Assembly (NCBI RefSeq): GCF_949987535.1
Contig: NC_080082.1
Location: 33,578,011 to 33,642,010, forward strand
Length of the DNA: 64,000 bases
From: Balaenoptera acutorostrata
Taxonomy: Eukaryota > Chordata > Mammalia > Artiodactyla > Balaenopteridae
Direction of reading: 5' to 3'
Made by a program: the position numbers and the translations under genes. Shown one piece after another: positions 34,610 to 51,979 of the stretch (its first letter is position 1; each line of letters starts with the position of its first letter). The notes beneath the pieces are model-generated. The model was given only the letters and a program-made list of their open reading frames with translations. It did not search any database and was not told where the DNA came from.

Positions 34610-36605
34610 TGGGTTTTTCTTCTTTGGGTGGTGTTTTTAAGATTCCTGGAACTACATGGATGGCCCACTCAGACTCCATTCATCTATTAAGAAAGGATTT
34701 CGGTGCCCAGCCTTTTCAAGGAAAAGATCATATTGGAAGAAAGATAAAAGCATCATGAACTGGAGATAACACCTTGCCTCTCATATAAAGTATCATAAAA
34801 ATTCCTCTTATTTATATTAATAATGAAATTCCATTATTTACCAAAGTAATTTACTCATTGTGAGCAGCTTAATGGCAACACATTGATTTCTGGGCCCAAA
34901 GGTTAGAGAGAACTGTAATTAATTGCTTTTTTTGAAAAACCGACACCTGCACGATAAGGCAGTTGGAAAGTACTCATGTTTAATCAGGCCTATTTTAAGT
35001 TTGTGGTATAATGGAAGATTCTGGTTGAGAAAATGCAAACTGTTTAGGGGGGATTTGCTGCAGGCTGTACATACTTCCAAAAATGTGACAAACACACAAA
35101 CAAGCGAAGGGTGGATGGACACGAGAGAGCGTGTGTGAAAGTGGATTTGTGATACCGAATGTTTTGTGATTTATTTTACATCCAGGTTCACCTATGGTTT
35201 ATAGGCACGAGTGCCAATTTATAGGTTATTCTTTGGGGACTTTATTTCATTTCTTTCTACTTTTCGCGGGTAGCAAGTTGTCTTGACCCACAGTCCTTTA
35301 GAAAGCAGAAACCCAAATTTTTAACGCAGAGATCTTACCGAAAAGCTGGGGGAGACTTTGACCAGCAAGTTCAGTTTTTTTGAAATTGGGAAAAGCCAAT
35401 CTCAGTGGAGTAACCAGAACTAATTCCTTCTGCAGACTTAATTCGGTTTTTCTAAGGTACCTCCTGATACAGCTAGCCCAGTCTTCCCAAATATTCTTAG
35501 ATTACCAAAACGGCAGTCATTGAGCAGTTGAACGAAGGAGATGGTAAATTATCCCAAGAACCAGCACCCCTCCCCCTCCAAAAGAAAAAAAGTCGGTGTG
35601 CCAGGCTTTGGAAAACCTAGATGTGTCGAGCTGTTTTAACCTTTGCTAGCCTCCTCCCATGCAGAGGTGACAAGGTCCAGATCATAATATGTCCTTCAGA
35701 ATCTTCCCAGTGACCCCCAAATTGAGTCTTGCTAGTCACTTAGCAGGAAGTTCGAAGTTTATTTTAGTTTCACCTTATCAGCTTGGCTTCTTTTCCTAAC
35801 CTTATTCCCCTGTCACCCTCAGATGCCAGACCCCCAAAGGGGAAGATTGACAGGTAGTTCCCATAGCTCAGTTTTACCCTCAAACAACAGGGATTTAGTT
35901 TCTTGTGCCTTTGCCAATGTTTATGTAGTCAAAGTTTAGATCTCGCCTTAAGCAGTCTCTTTTACGCGTCACTGGAAGAGGAAAGCCACAAAGAAGTTTT
36001 TGAACAAACCCTTGCAACTGGAACCCCATCTAGTGTTCAGTTTGATTCATCCAAGGGGAAGACATTTTCCCCTTTCATTTATTGTGTACATTAGGTGGGC
36101 TGGTATCACGATTTTCAAAGGACTGTCTTGTCCGTGTTGTTATTTTTTCAGAGATTTTTCCCTTGTATTCTTCCCCTCGAGAATACGCTAATCCCAGCCA
36201 GAACAGTGAGGGGACTTGAAGGAGGCCAGTAAAATGTGTCATGTGGTTGCATATCCCATAGAAGAAACTTAAGACATTACAGAAAATATGCAGAGCATAT
36301 GTGGCGGTGTTGAAAATTGCTTTGGAATCTTAAGCTGGACATTCGGATGCAGGTTTTTCCCAGGTCTGTGAAAGAAAAAGAAAACAAGAGAAAAGACCAA
36401 TCAATCAAAAATGTTTGTGATAGCCTTTCGAAATTGGTCTACAAAAAGGAGCAGCCAGTTAAAATGATAGGTTCCAAAATCACAATCTTGTGAGGTTTTA
36501 TTAAAAATGTTAATGTGATCTGAAGGTAATGGGAAGTAAAGTGAAGGGTCTTTCCGGGGAGCTCCAAAAAAGAAAACTCAACATGGTACAGTAGGGCTGT
36601 TGTGT

Positions 36606-36626
36606 TGTTTTGTTTTGTTTTGTTTT
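36606..36626 (+). repeat. (GTTTT)n pentamer array in intron 1
   Basis: Four consecutive TGTTT/GTTTT units. Confidence 0.85.
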
Positions 36627-39512
36627 CCTGGATGGCTAAACCTCTCAGTGTGGGGCATAGTTGTATTTTTGTTTTCTCAGCAGACAGATACACTGGAACA
36701 CTTCAATTTTCTGTCTCCTATTCTGCAATGTTTAGTTCAGATGATGAAAACTGACACATTTGAATTGGGCATCAAGAACCTAAACAGTACAATGAGAACT
36801 AAAACATCTGGGATTTTCATATACATTGGCTGGAGCTATAAGATCACCTCCTCTCCTGACCCAGAGCGGGGAAAAGAAACCCAGAAAATTCCAAATATCT
36901 TTTTGTGTGTACATACTTAGAAAACCACTACTTCTTAAATTTTTCTATATGACCACAATTACAAAATTAATTTGTATGCAAAATCCATAGAAGAGGAACT
37001 GGAATATTGTTTTCACCATAGTACAGGGAACAAGGCAACTGTATTTACTATAAGGGGGTCACCAGTTGCAATCCTGTGTAACAGATTATTGAGAGAGATG
37101 CAAGATAGCAAATGGTCAGAAAAATGAATTAGAACATGCTTGTGTGTGTGTATATCTTATTACAACTTAAAATATTTCCTTTGGTAGTTAAAGATTCAAA
37201 CTAGTCCTCATGTTTTGTCTTTTTTTTTTTTTTTATAAAGCTGTTTAATTGGAATTCTGTTCAGAAGGCAGATAGATTTAAAGTTAAGAACTATTATAGT
37301 GTAGCGACACCTGCTTTTGAAATAAATCAAAATAGATATCAGGATTTTTTTTTTTTGGTGTTCATAAACATCAGGAAATTAAATTATTTGACTCTACAGT
37401 GAGATCAAATGTCAGCTTATTAAAATGTGAAAATCTAAGCTAAAATATGGGCAGCTTTTTTTAAACACAGTCTCTTTCTTAGAAGAAGGCAGGCACTTAT
37501 TTTTAAATGTCTATATTTTCCATCCAGTTAGCACAACCCTAAATGTAAAAATGTTCAGGTCAAAAAACTTGAAAATTCTCAAGTGAGTCTTGAAACAGCA
37601 CAAATGCAGAATTGGAGCACAGGAAAGTAATAATCTGCTAAATCCTGTAAAGTAACCTTTTTATTTTCTCTCTATATTATGAGAATATCAGATGTTTGCA
37701 AGTTATAAAGAATTAAAAATGCCCTTTAATCGTGAGCACAGATGTGCTAAATATTTGAAGCAACTGCATTGTAATGTGTACAATTGATGAAGTCAGTTTT
37801 CTGATTTCCCTTGCTAGTTATTTAGTTCTGAATCTGTCATTATTTGTCTAAGCCCAGCTGACCAAGCAAAACTGTGTTTTAAAGTGGCTTTATGTTTTGA
37901 TAAATGTGAGCTGGTTGAAAAGTATTTTCCACTGAATGCAGAGCTTAATAGAACATGCTGACATAATAGTTTTAATGCATTTTGTTGAAAATGTGTGAAC
38001 AAACAGAATAGCTTTTGTTCCTTCATAATTGGCTGTAAAAGTAGATGGAAACATAACCATTACATATGGAAATGTGCAAAGAGAAAGAAATAACATTTCG
38101 GTTGAATATATTAGGAATTGCATTTCCTAGTTTAAAATAAGCATCTGAAATGGATGCATCATTTAAAATTGGTTGTCAAAATAAGAAACTTTAAACAGAA
38201 TTTTTGTCACATTATTTTCATCCCAAGTTAAGCAACATAACTTTAGCGTATTTTGTTTACATTATTTTAAAGCAGTGAGAGAGACAGAAAGGGCTTAAAA
38301 CAGCACCTTGAATGTGCAGAGGAATCCTGTGCCAATTAGGATGATTAAACATTAAATTAAAACTGAATCATTATTGGTATTTTCTGCTCCAACCAAGATT
38401 TGTTTGGTATTGTTAATGCATTTTGCACTATACCCTTGCGGAGATTAAAAGATGGGTATTAGGAAAGCTAGCTTGTTAAGTATAACTTAGCTACTCAAAT
38501 AACCCTCCCAGTGAATAAAGTGCGCATACATTTGGCATACTTTACCAGGGCTTCTAATCAACTGTGGTATCACTCAAGGCAAACAGAGTTAAGGAATTTT
38601 CAGAAGTTAGTATTTGGGTATTAATTATATTTTCTGGAATGCAAAACTACTCAAGCTTTTCTTTTCTTTTTCCTTTTTTTTTTTTTCATGTTTACTACAA
38701 AGAGGCAAATGGCAGGCTCTTTTGAGTCAACTCTAAGTTTACTGAAAAAGCATTTTGATTTTGCGTTTATTCATATTTGCAATTAGTTTTTTTTTTTTCC
38801 CCCTGCAAGTTTTCTGGGAGATTCAATTTGGAAGTCATGGAAACTAACTATTATCTGATTCAGTTCTGCAGAAAAGCACACAGGGAGGTAATCCTTGAAT
38901 TAAACAGTTTTTTTTTTTTTTTTTTTTCACAGCCTTCGGAGATGACCACACACCATTTGTACAACAGAAGTTGGTGTTCCCCATGCTGGGCAAACAATGG
39001 GACGCCATCCTGTCTTTGAATAGGATGTTAGCTTGGAGTTGGAGATTTTTATGTTTAAAATGGATCTTAGTGAGAAGAAATCTGAGCAACCAGTGGAAAC
39101 AAACATGAAATAAAGGGATTTTATAATGAAAGGTTCAGGACAATCTGTTAAACAATTGATAACAGTTAAGAGCAAACTGTTTTTAAAGGCATTCAGACAA
39201 GGAGAATTGCAAAGCATTTCCAAACTGGAAACCAAGAATTATTCTTCACTTCCCCTTAACTGCACATCTTTCTTTAAGTTGATGTTTAATCAGAAATGTA
39301 AATCCTGTGCCAGTTTTTATACATAGAAAGAGCACTTTTGTTGAAATATTTAGAGGCATAATGTTGCCATTTGGAGCATAGTGGCATATATTCCTTGATT
39401 AGTGGGATGGTAGCCATAGTTGCATTCTTTAATTTTAAAAATAAACATGCCACAGGGTGATATATAGGTGCCAGGCAGGCCTTGTAACGGATTATGATCA
39501 TTGTGTTTCTCT

Positions 39513-39515
<3 letters not shown>

Positions 39516-39562
<47 letters not shown>
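39516..39562 (+). repeat. Long (GT)n microsatellite, 670 bases before SALL1 exon 2
   Basis: About 23 perfect GT units, the longest in the window. Confidence 0.97.
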
Positions 39563-39563
<1 letters not shown>

Positions 39564-40166
39564 CGCACGTTGCTTTCTCTTTTGTATTCAACTGAGTCTT
39601 GAGCGGTCTGGAGGATTTCTTACTGATGTGGCTAAAGTGTGCTTGTCACGGATCAGACGTAGCTCAGGTTCTAGGTAGGGGCTGGAGGTGATTTTCAAGT
39701 TGTCAGTCTTCAACTTGGTGATGTGCATTTTTTTTCCCCTTGTCAACCACTGATTGGAACCTGAATGACTACAAATTAGTTTAGTGACAGAACAAACTGT
39801 CACAGATATCTTTGAATCAGTTGAAAATGAATAAGGTTGACAGGAACTCAAGAGCCTAATAAGTCCTCAGGATGGTGGCTGGACCGTCTCTGGATGAGTA
39901 GACAATAACGTGTATAAAATATTGGAAATCAATATTTTGCTATGGAATTTCATTATGCACCAATGTCTGCAGTTCGCAGTATTTTATATTTTGATGGATT
40001 ACCTGAAGGTCATGGCTCTCGGAGATACCAGATTGATAGGAAGTCCTCCAACAGCCTAAAAATTTAATCATGATTGTTCTTAGGGAATATTGATTGTTTT
40101 TCAGGGGCCACAGTTTTGAGTATCGCAGGCAGAAAAGAGTTGATCAACCCCTTTCTCTCTTTTTGA

Positions 40167-45238
<5,072 letters not shown>

Positions 45239-45683
45239 ATCCACTCTGGCTGGAGAAAGAGCATCCCCGTTCAGAATGAGACCCAGGGTTGCCTCCTACT
45301 CCTTGCCCCGTGCCCCCCACCTTCTGGTCCCCCCAGATCTCTGAACTACAACATTCTGAAGACATTCTTTTGTACCTTGTTCAACTTCTAGAGTTCTAAG
45401 AAAGCTTATTTATTAGTGATATAACCTGGCTTTGCAAACAGGATGCAAGCGTTAACTTTGGTCTTCTGTATTTTTGGACTAAATACTAATTGACTAGAGT
45501 CCTGTAAACTTGCTGTAACATTTATGGCAATTGCAAGTTGCCCTGCTAGGCGGTCTTAATCTGGCATTAACTTATTTTCTATATCCAGTTTAATATGAAT
45601 CTGGTGTTGATGCAATGCCTCAGTGATGCATTAGATCTCTAATAAAATCTGTATATAAATGTACACTTTGATCCTGCTGGAAA
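45239..45683 (+). other. SALL1: SALL1 3' UTR, visible part
   Basis: Sequence after the stop codon turns AT-rich and runs without repeats to a canonical poly(A) signal, then into an assembly gap. It includes ATTTATTAGTG (an AU-rich type word) near 45407 and several TGTA words. The cleavage site is expected 10-30 bases after the signal, close to the gap edge, so I cannot exclude a longer 3' UTR with more distal signals inside or beyond the gap. Confidence 0.75.
45641..45646 (+). terminator. SALL1: Canonical polyadenylation signal AATAAA
   Basis: AATAAA lies 403 bases after the SALL1 stop. TGTATATAAATGTA follows it, containing UGUA-type words that the cleavage factor CFIm recognises in general. 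It is the only perfect signal between the stop codon and the gap. Confidence 0.7.
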
Positions 45684-45883
45684 NNNNNNNNNNNNNNNNN
45701 NNNNNNNNNNNNNNNNNNNNNNNNNNNNNNNNNNNNNNNNNNNNNNNNNNNNNNNNNNNNNNNNNNNNNNNNNNNNNNNNNNNNNNNNNNNNNNNNNNNN
45801 NNNNNNNNNNNNNNNNNNNNNNNNNNNNNNNNNNNNNNNNNNNNNNNNNNNNNNNNNNNNNNNNNNNNNNNNNNNNNNNNNNN
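45684..45883. other. Assembly gap of 200 N
   Basis: Exactly 200 N begin 38 bases after the poly(A) signal. The round length suggests a scaffold gap of estimated or nominal size, so distances across it are uncertain. Anything spanning it cannot be interpreted. Confidence 0.99.
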
Positions 45884-46530
45884 GAACTCCTTCCTGACCA
45901 GGGTTGTTCGACCTCACCATGCAGTGTTGACAGAAGTAGCAGGGATGAACACAGATTGTGAATCCACACACTAACCCCAGTACCTTCCTTTAGCAAGCAC
46001 TGGATACTTTATGGATGCAACAAGCATTATCTACCCTATAAAGACCTTGTTAATATTTAGAGATCAAATTATTTTGATATCTTTCCCACAGAGGAAACGG
46101 TGCCTCCACCTACCAGTGTGTGGGGCTTTATTCCCCACCTCTTGCCCTCTCTCATGGGGAAACAAGTCAACACTTTCTCCTGTGCTTTTCACAGACTGCA
46201 GGTCTTGCGATGTTTCACAGAGCAGGGAAGTGTTGCATCTGAATTAGCACAGTGGAGAAATAGTTTGCAGGCGTGAGCGGCTGGAATATTTTTGTTTCCC
46301 TGTGAAGAGGATCAATGAGATTCACATTTTTTATTTTTTGCACACGAAGTTAGAATTGAAAATTCCTGGAAAATCGAGGAAACATTTAGGGAAGTAGTTA
46401 ACATTTTAGGAAACTTAGGAAATCTGCAAGGAGGATCAGGTTTTCATGGTCTGGATGTGTTATGAGGGAGGGACGATGATGGTGGCCGATCTTCCTTCCT
46501 CTCTTGGTGCCCGCCCCCCGATTGGCCAGC
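45884..46530. other. Sequence just after the gap, nothing recognised
   Basis: No gene and no repeat. It could include distal SALL1 3' UTR if the gap hides a longer transcript, but no evidence shows this. Confidence 0.4.
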
Positions 46531-46915
46531 GTATTAGTTCCTAGGGCTGCTATAACAAATACAATGACAGAAACTTAAGTTTCCCACAGTTTTGGAGGCT
46601 AGAAGTAAGCCAAGGTGTTGGCAGAGCCATGTTCCCTCTGAAGGCTCTAGGGGAGAAACTGTCCCTTGCCTTTCTCTTAGTTTCTGATGTCGCTGGCAAT
46701 CCTTGGCTTGTGGACACCTCACTCCAGTCTCTGCCTCTGTTGTCACATGGTGTTTTCCTTGTCTGTCTTCACATCATCTTCCCTCTGGGCATGGCTCTTT
46801 CTGTATCTCTTCTCCCCTTCTTATAAGGACACTATTCATATTGAATTAGGGTCCACCCTAATGACCTCATCTTAATTATATTTGCAAACACTGTACTTCC
46901 AAATAAGGTCACATG
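46531..46915 (-). mobile_element. MLT1-type MaLR LTR, reverse
   Basis: GTATTAGTTCCTAGGGCTGC, ACAGTTTTGGAGGCTAGAAG, TTCTTATAAGGACACTATTC and TCCACCCTAATGACCTCATC read as a reverse MaLR LTR. It marks the downstream edge of the repeat-free SALL1 block. Confidence 0.75.
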
Positions 46916-47023
46916 TGTAGATAGATACAGAGGGTCGGAGGGAGACTGTCACAGTAGCTCAAGGTGAGACACAAAGAGGACCTGAGAGGAGAGGAAAGGG
47001 TAGAAGTTGCTTGGGGTATTTTT

Positions 47024-47337
47024 TTTTTTTTAAAGGAATTCCTTTATTTTTATTATTTATTTATTTATTTATGGCTGTGTTGGGTCTTCGTTTCTGTGCG
47101 AGGGCTTTCTCTAGTTGCGGCAAGTGGGGACCACTCTTCATCGCGGTGCGCGGGCCTCTCACTATCGCGGCCTCTCCTGTTGCGGAGCACAGGCTCCAGA
47201 CGCGCAGGCTCAGTAGTTGTGGCTCACGGGCCCAGTTGCTCCGCGGCATGTGGGATCTTCCCAGACCAGGACTCGAACCCGTGTCCCCTGCATTGGCAGG
47301 CAGATTCTCAACCACTGCGCCACCAGGGAAGCCCACG
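47024..47337 (-). mobile_element. Full-length CHR-2-type SINE with target-site duplication
   Basis: On the minus strand the element begins GGGCTTCCCTGGTGGCGCAG and has an intact polymerase III B box (GGTTCGAGTCC, 47269-47279). It continues through CCACAACTACTGAGCCTGCG to an AAATAAATAAATAAATAA tail. TGGGGTATTTTT at 47012-47023 is repeated at 47338-47349. The long tRNA-unrelated part is typical of CHR-2 in cetaceans. It is a SINE, not a tRNA gene. Confidence 0.92.
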
Positions 47338-47349
47338 TGGGGTATTTTT

Positions 47350-48089
47350 GAGCAGCTTTCACAGCCCAGAAAAGCCACGGCTCTTAGAGCTGAAAGGAGG
47401 CTCAGAGACCTCGGGCCACAAAATGGAGACTCAAAAGCTGAGTTTGGCCTGCATATGTGTCTTATCTGGCTCCCAAGGCATATTTAACAAATTTGAAAGC
47501 ACTGCCAACATTTGCAAGTCAGGAGATCTCATATAAAAGTTCAAATCTCCGGATTTTTTTGAGTGTCAGATGATGTAGTGTTCTCGCCTTCCGCATTTCA
47601 ACAATTGGCTGGCACTAAGGTGCCACTGTCCCCTTTAGAGGGAGCAAACCCGTTCTCCACTTTTCTTCCACTCCCATTTAGACCACCTCACTCATCTGCC
47701 AGCCTGCTGGCCTCTGTACGCATTTGACTTTTCTCCCTAGATGCGGTCCAATCAGCTCATTTTGCAAGGGAGGAAAGGAAGGACACAAGTCAGGACCACC
47801 TTATGTTAGGGGTGGATGCAACTACAGATTGATTCAGCAGAGGAAGGTTGGGGTAGAAAGACAGGATGCAGATGCCTTCAAGGTCAAGAGAAGAAGGTAA
47901 TCCACAGCACGAGGACATCTCAGGAGAAGGCCCCCACCAGGAAGCAGATCTTTGGGTTCAGACAGGACCCTGGATTTCCTGCAGATGTCTCTGCTGGAGA
48001 TGCTAGATACGGAAAGGGAAAGAACACGATGGCTTTAAACTGGGCCTGAGGTTGGGGAAAGGAAGTTTCCCTGATCATCATTTGCACGC
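47350..48089. other. Gene-free, nothing recognised
   Basis: No coding, RNA or repeat signal seen. Confidence 0.4.
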
Positions 48090-48300
48090 TGGAGGCTTTA
48101 TGTTTTACAAAGCACTTTCACATTCACTGTTTCCCTTCACCCTACAGGACAGAGCTGATGGTAACACCATTCGCTTTAAACAGATGAGGAAACCAAGGTC
48201 TAGGGAATTGAATATGATCTTTCCGGAGGGTTGTATGGTAAGTGGCGGAGAACTGTTTAAATCCAGCGTTTCTCTCTGCCAGCCCAATGCTCTTTCTAAT
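48090..48300 (-). repeat. MIR-family SINE, reverse
   Basis: TTTACAAAGCACTTTCACAT and TTAAACAGATGAGGAAACCA..AGGTCTAGGGAATTG follow a reverse MIR. Confidence 0.65.
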
Positions 48301-48649
48301 GAAACACTCCCTATTTTAGGAGTTGTCATTGCCCTCTGGCCAAAACGTTCTCCTGCTTCTGAGTTTGGAAGGTTCACTTCAGACCCAGCCATAACAAAGA
48401 CTAAAAAAGTTAGCTTCCTCGGATCTACATGGTTATGAAAAGCTTATCAGACTGTGAAGCACCCACTAAGTACCAGGCAGTTTAGGGAGCGCCAGGGTCA
48501 CCCTCTGGTGCTTGCAGAGTGGTGGAGCCCACAGTGCAGTGAAGTGTGCTAGAAATCTCTACACAGGATGGTGAAGTGTAGCTCCAAAAGGGATAGGGAC
48601 GCTAGAAGTCGTCTGAGACCCTGGGAACACGCTGGCTTGCTAGGTGGAG

Positions 48650-48790
48650 TTCATTAATTAATTAATTAATTATTCATTAATTCAGCAAACATTTAGGGAG
48701 CGCCTGCTCCCCTCCGGGCACTGTTCTTGGTCCTGGGACACATCAGGGAACAATGCAGAATGGCTATCTGCCCTCAGGTTGCTTGCACTC
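48650..48790 (-). repeat. (ATTA)n array joined to a reverse L2 3' end
   Basis: TTAATTAATTAATTAATTAA passes into TTCATTAATTCAGCAAACAT and a diverged L2 body (GCGCCTGCTCCCCTCCGGGC, ACTGTTCTTGG). Confidence 0.7.
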
Positions 48791-50440
48791 GTGGGAAACG
48801 GCTGGAGGAATGGCTTGTGTGGCTTCAGGTTGCTACTTCTCTAAAAGCTGTTGTACTACCAACTACTAATAGCACCATTAATAGTACTGATAACAACACT
48901 GATGCTGTAGGATATTTACATTCTGCATCATTAGAGAACGGAGCCATGTCCCAGCCAATGAGATGAGAAGTAGCCCAAACCGCCACAGGCCACGTACTAC
49001 GTACTAAGAGACTTGACCACATTTCCCAGGCCTTCTGCTTCTGGAAGTCTGGAGGACAGGCAAGCCCTCCTGCTATAGAAGCTGTAGATCCGGGAACAAC
49101 CCTCTAAACAAGAGTTTAACCAAGACAGCCACAGACTGCACCCAGACACCTGAGTAAAGCAGCCCCCATCGCTGTTCCAGGTGAGGTGCCCTGCTCTCCT
49201 TCCCGTCCTAATTACCTCCAGCGGGGTTAGGGGCAAAGATCAGATCTTTTCCAGAAGAAACATCTTTATGACTGATGCAGGCAGAAAAACAATAGCAGCA
49301 GCTGCTGCCTCCAAGTAAAGAGAGTTAAAAAGGATAGCACTCCTTACCTATGAATCCTTACTTATACTTTGGGGTAAATGTGTGAAACACCCTTGGGTAG
49401 GTGGGGTCAACCATCATCACCGTGGGAGGAGGGAGCCAGCTGGTGAATATGGAGAAGACACACTTTGCTTCTGTTCTCAAGCCTTGTTGCAATATCCTTT
49501 CATAAATAGAGAGCTGGTAGAAATTGAGACCTTCCCAATGCTAGTTTTCTTTAGCAGAATGTAGCACTTTGGGAGAAAACAGAGTGTTTACTTGAATTAC
49601 TGATGGTTGCTAGAAATAATAGCTTTCGGCTTCAAAGGACAAAGAGATAAAGTTAGGAGCTGTGGTCTGCTGAAAGAAAAATCCCTTGATTAGAGAGAGC
49701 CAGAGTAAACACAGGGCTCCTGTAAATGTGGTCGTTTCCTGACCACTGAAGAAAAAGCAGCAAGACCCGTCCTGGAATTAGCGAAAGCTGTTGCATTAAA
49801 AAAAATTAAAACTCCGTGTTAATGAGAAAAGAGAGAGACAGAGACAGAGATTTTGCAGAGTAAAGGAAGAATGTATAGATGCACACAAAGTGCAATGAGG
49901 TCAGTAAAGTATTACAAAGCATGCTGGGTAAGAGGAAGAGGGAACGTGAATAAGACTGATGATTGTTAAGGGTTAACGATAGAAGTCTCTACTGATACAA
50001 TAGTACAATAGAAATACGAATAATAGTTCGTATTTCTTTGTCTTATGTAGTTTTAAAATATAAAATACTAGTAAAACATAGTAAATGTTTATGCTTAGTT
50101 GCTTTAATAAATAACTTTCCCTCCCTTTAAAAAAAATCTAAATGATAAAATAATTTTCAGTGTCTATTACTCAGTCAAGTGCATCTTTTTAAGCCCACAA
50201 GTTCAGGATTTCAAGGCTTCAGTTCAGACACTGCAGTTCAGTCTAAGGAGGCTTAACACTGGCACACCTGAGAACAGATTTTTACTTGGTTTTTTTCCTG
50301 GGGCTCCCTAATACCAGAGAAAAATGATAGTATAATCAGGTATTTTGTTGCTATCTAATCTTTTATCACTAAAAATCACAGTCTCCATTTTCTTCTCTAT
50401 AGAAGATTTACTATAATATGTAATGTACTGACTTAAGTCG
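48791..50440. other. Gene-free, nothing recognised
   Basis: No gene or clear repeat. An AT-rich part lies at about 49970-50160. Confidence 0.4.
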
Positions 50441-50605
50441 GTGCTTCTCAAACCTCCCTGTAAATCACTTGAAATGTGGTCGAAATGCAGATTCTGATTC
50501 AGTAGATCTGGAGAAGGGGCCTGAGAATCTTCATTTGTGATTAGCTCTCAGATGATGCTGGAGTTGCTGATTCATGGGCCACACTCTGAGTAGCAAAACT
50601 CTGAC
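50441..50605 (+). mobile_element. MER5A-like hAT element
   Basis: GTGCTTCTCAAACCTCCCTG, AAATGCAGATTCTGATTCAG and GGGGCCTGAGAATCTTCATT follow MER5A. Confidence 0.75.
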
Positions 50606-50664
50606 TTAATTCACTAAACACCTCTGTCAAAGCACTCCCACACTTTTTGAGAAAAGTCTATACA

Positions 50665-50825
50665 CTAGAACCACGGTTCTCAAATTTTCCAGTGCATCAA
50701 AATCACCTTGAAAGTTTGTTTTAAATTGCAGATTCCAGGGCTCTGGCCCCAAAGATTCTAATTCATAGTTGCCACCTTCCAGTGCCCCTAGACCTAAGCC
50801 TGGCTGGACCAAGGCTGTCTACTCA
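50665..50825 (+). mobile_element. Second MER5A-like element fragment
   Basis: AACCACGGTTCTCAAATTTT, AATCACCTTGAAAGTTTGTT and TTGCAGATTCCAGGGCTCTG indicate a second, truncated copy in tandem with the previous one. Confidence 0.65.
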
Positions 50826-50834
50826 GGGGCCTGT

Positions 50835-51275
50835 TAACTTTCCAGCCCAGGCTCCAGCTACTCTTCCCCTTGCTTGCAAAGCTCCAACCTCAGGTGCCTT
50901 TCTTCTCTTTGAATGTTCCGTGCTTGTTCTGTATGTTTGGACATAAAAATGCATGCCTGAAAAACAGCCCCTAGATCTTCCCCATTTCCCCAAGACTCTC
51001 TCCTCTTGTTCATTAACTCTCAGCTCAAATGTCACCTCCTCCGAGAAGCCTTCCAGGACCACCCAGTCTAAAAGAGTGCTTTCTCCATATTCTCTTTGAC
51101 ACATCACCATGTTTTATTACCTTCACAGCTCTTTTAACTAGCTGGATTACCTTGTTCATGTATATGTTTATTGATTTACTGTCTGTCTTCCAAGAAAGCA
51201 GGGACTCTACCTACCTTGTTCCCCACTGAATTCTCAGGACCCAGCACGGTGCCGGGATATGGAATGAATGAGTAT
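50835..51275 (+). repeat. L2 3' region, long
   Basis: CTCAGCTCAAATGTCACCTC, CTCCGAGAAGCCTTCCAGGA, CTTTAACTAGCTGG and GACCCAGCACGGTGCCGG..GAATGAATGAG follow sense L2 to its 3' end. Confidence 0.8.
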
Positions 51276-51979
51276 ATCCGGGTAGAGAAGCAAGGTGTAA
51301 AACAAAATAAGCAATGTCATGAATTCTGGCCTTAGAAACTTAAGGCTGCAGAGTGAAGCAGATGTGAAGGTTTAACGAGCAAAAGGATCAGATGAGTAGG
51401 AAAGGAATTGCTATGCTTCCTTCAGGGTGTGGAAGAAAATTAAATTAGGAATAGACGATGGCAGTGTGTTTGCCGCTTTTTGTTCGTATACCATGAACCT
51501 GCTGTATAATGCAAGACTCCTTGTCCTTTTTCTGTGTCTGCTTTAAAATTATAAAAATACATGTTCATCGTAGACAGTTTGGGAAAATAGAAAAATTTAA
51601 ATAAGAAAAGATATACTGCATTATCCTAACACCCATAGATTATCATGGTTTTCATTATTTTAAGGTGTTTTCCCTTTAGAATATTTTCAATATTTAAAAA
51701 GGCATGTATCTTATAGAATACGTACATGGCAATATACTCTCATGTTCTGCTCTTTTATTACTTAACACTGTAAGGTGAGCATATTCTCATGCTTCTAAAG
51801 TATCTTTTAAAATGTATTTTAATGGTTGTTCAACATTCCATTAAATGGGTGGAAATACATAATTTATTTTCTTTATTTTCTTTTTTGCTCCATTTTCCAG
51901 AAAAGCACTCTAACTCTGTGCTCTCTTTGAAGTGGAATAAAAAGGTCTAATACATGAATTTTCCCCTTCATGAGAGTAG
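51276..51979. other. Gene-free, AT-rich, possibly very old L1
   Basis: About 51545-51860 (ACATGTTCATCGTAGACAGT..TTTAATGGTTGTTCAACATT) has the character of an ancient LINE fragment. I cannot assign it with confidence. No gene. Confidence 0.35.

Noticed and set aside
39286..39591. Thr-His repeat open frames around the GT and CA microsatellites (also near 2650, 34500 and 53700)
   Set aside because: Produced by dinucleotide repeats and not conserved protein.
45631..45996. Open frames across the N-run
   Set aside because: Most codons are undetermined, so the frame has no meaning.
47254..47337. Possible tRNA gene (B box, tRNA-like head)
   Set aside because: The head continues into the CHR SINE body and A-rich tail with target-site duplication, so it is a SINE. 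The cloverleaf is not maintained.
47011..47536. 158- and 190-codon plus-strand frames near 47 kb
   Set aside because: Nearly all of their length is translation of the SINE.
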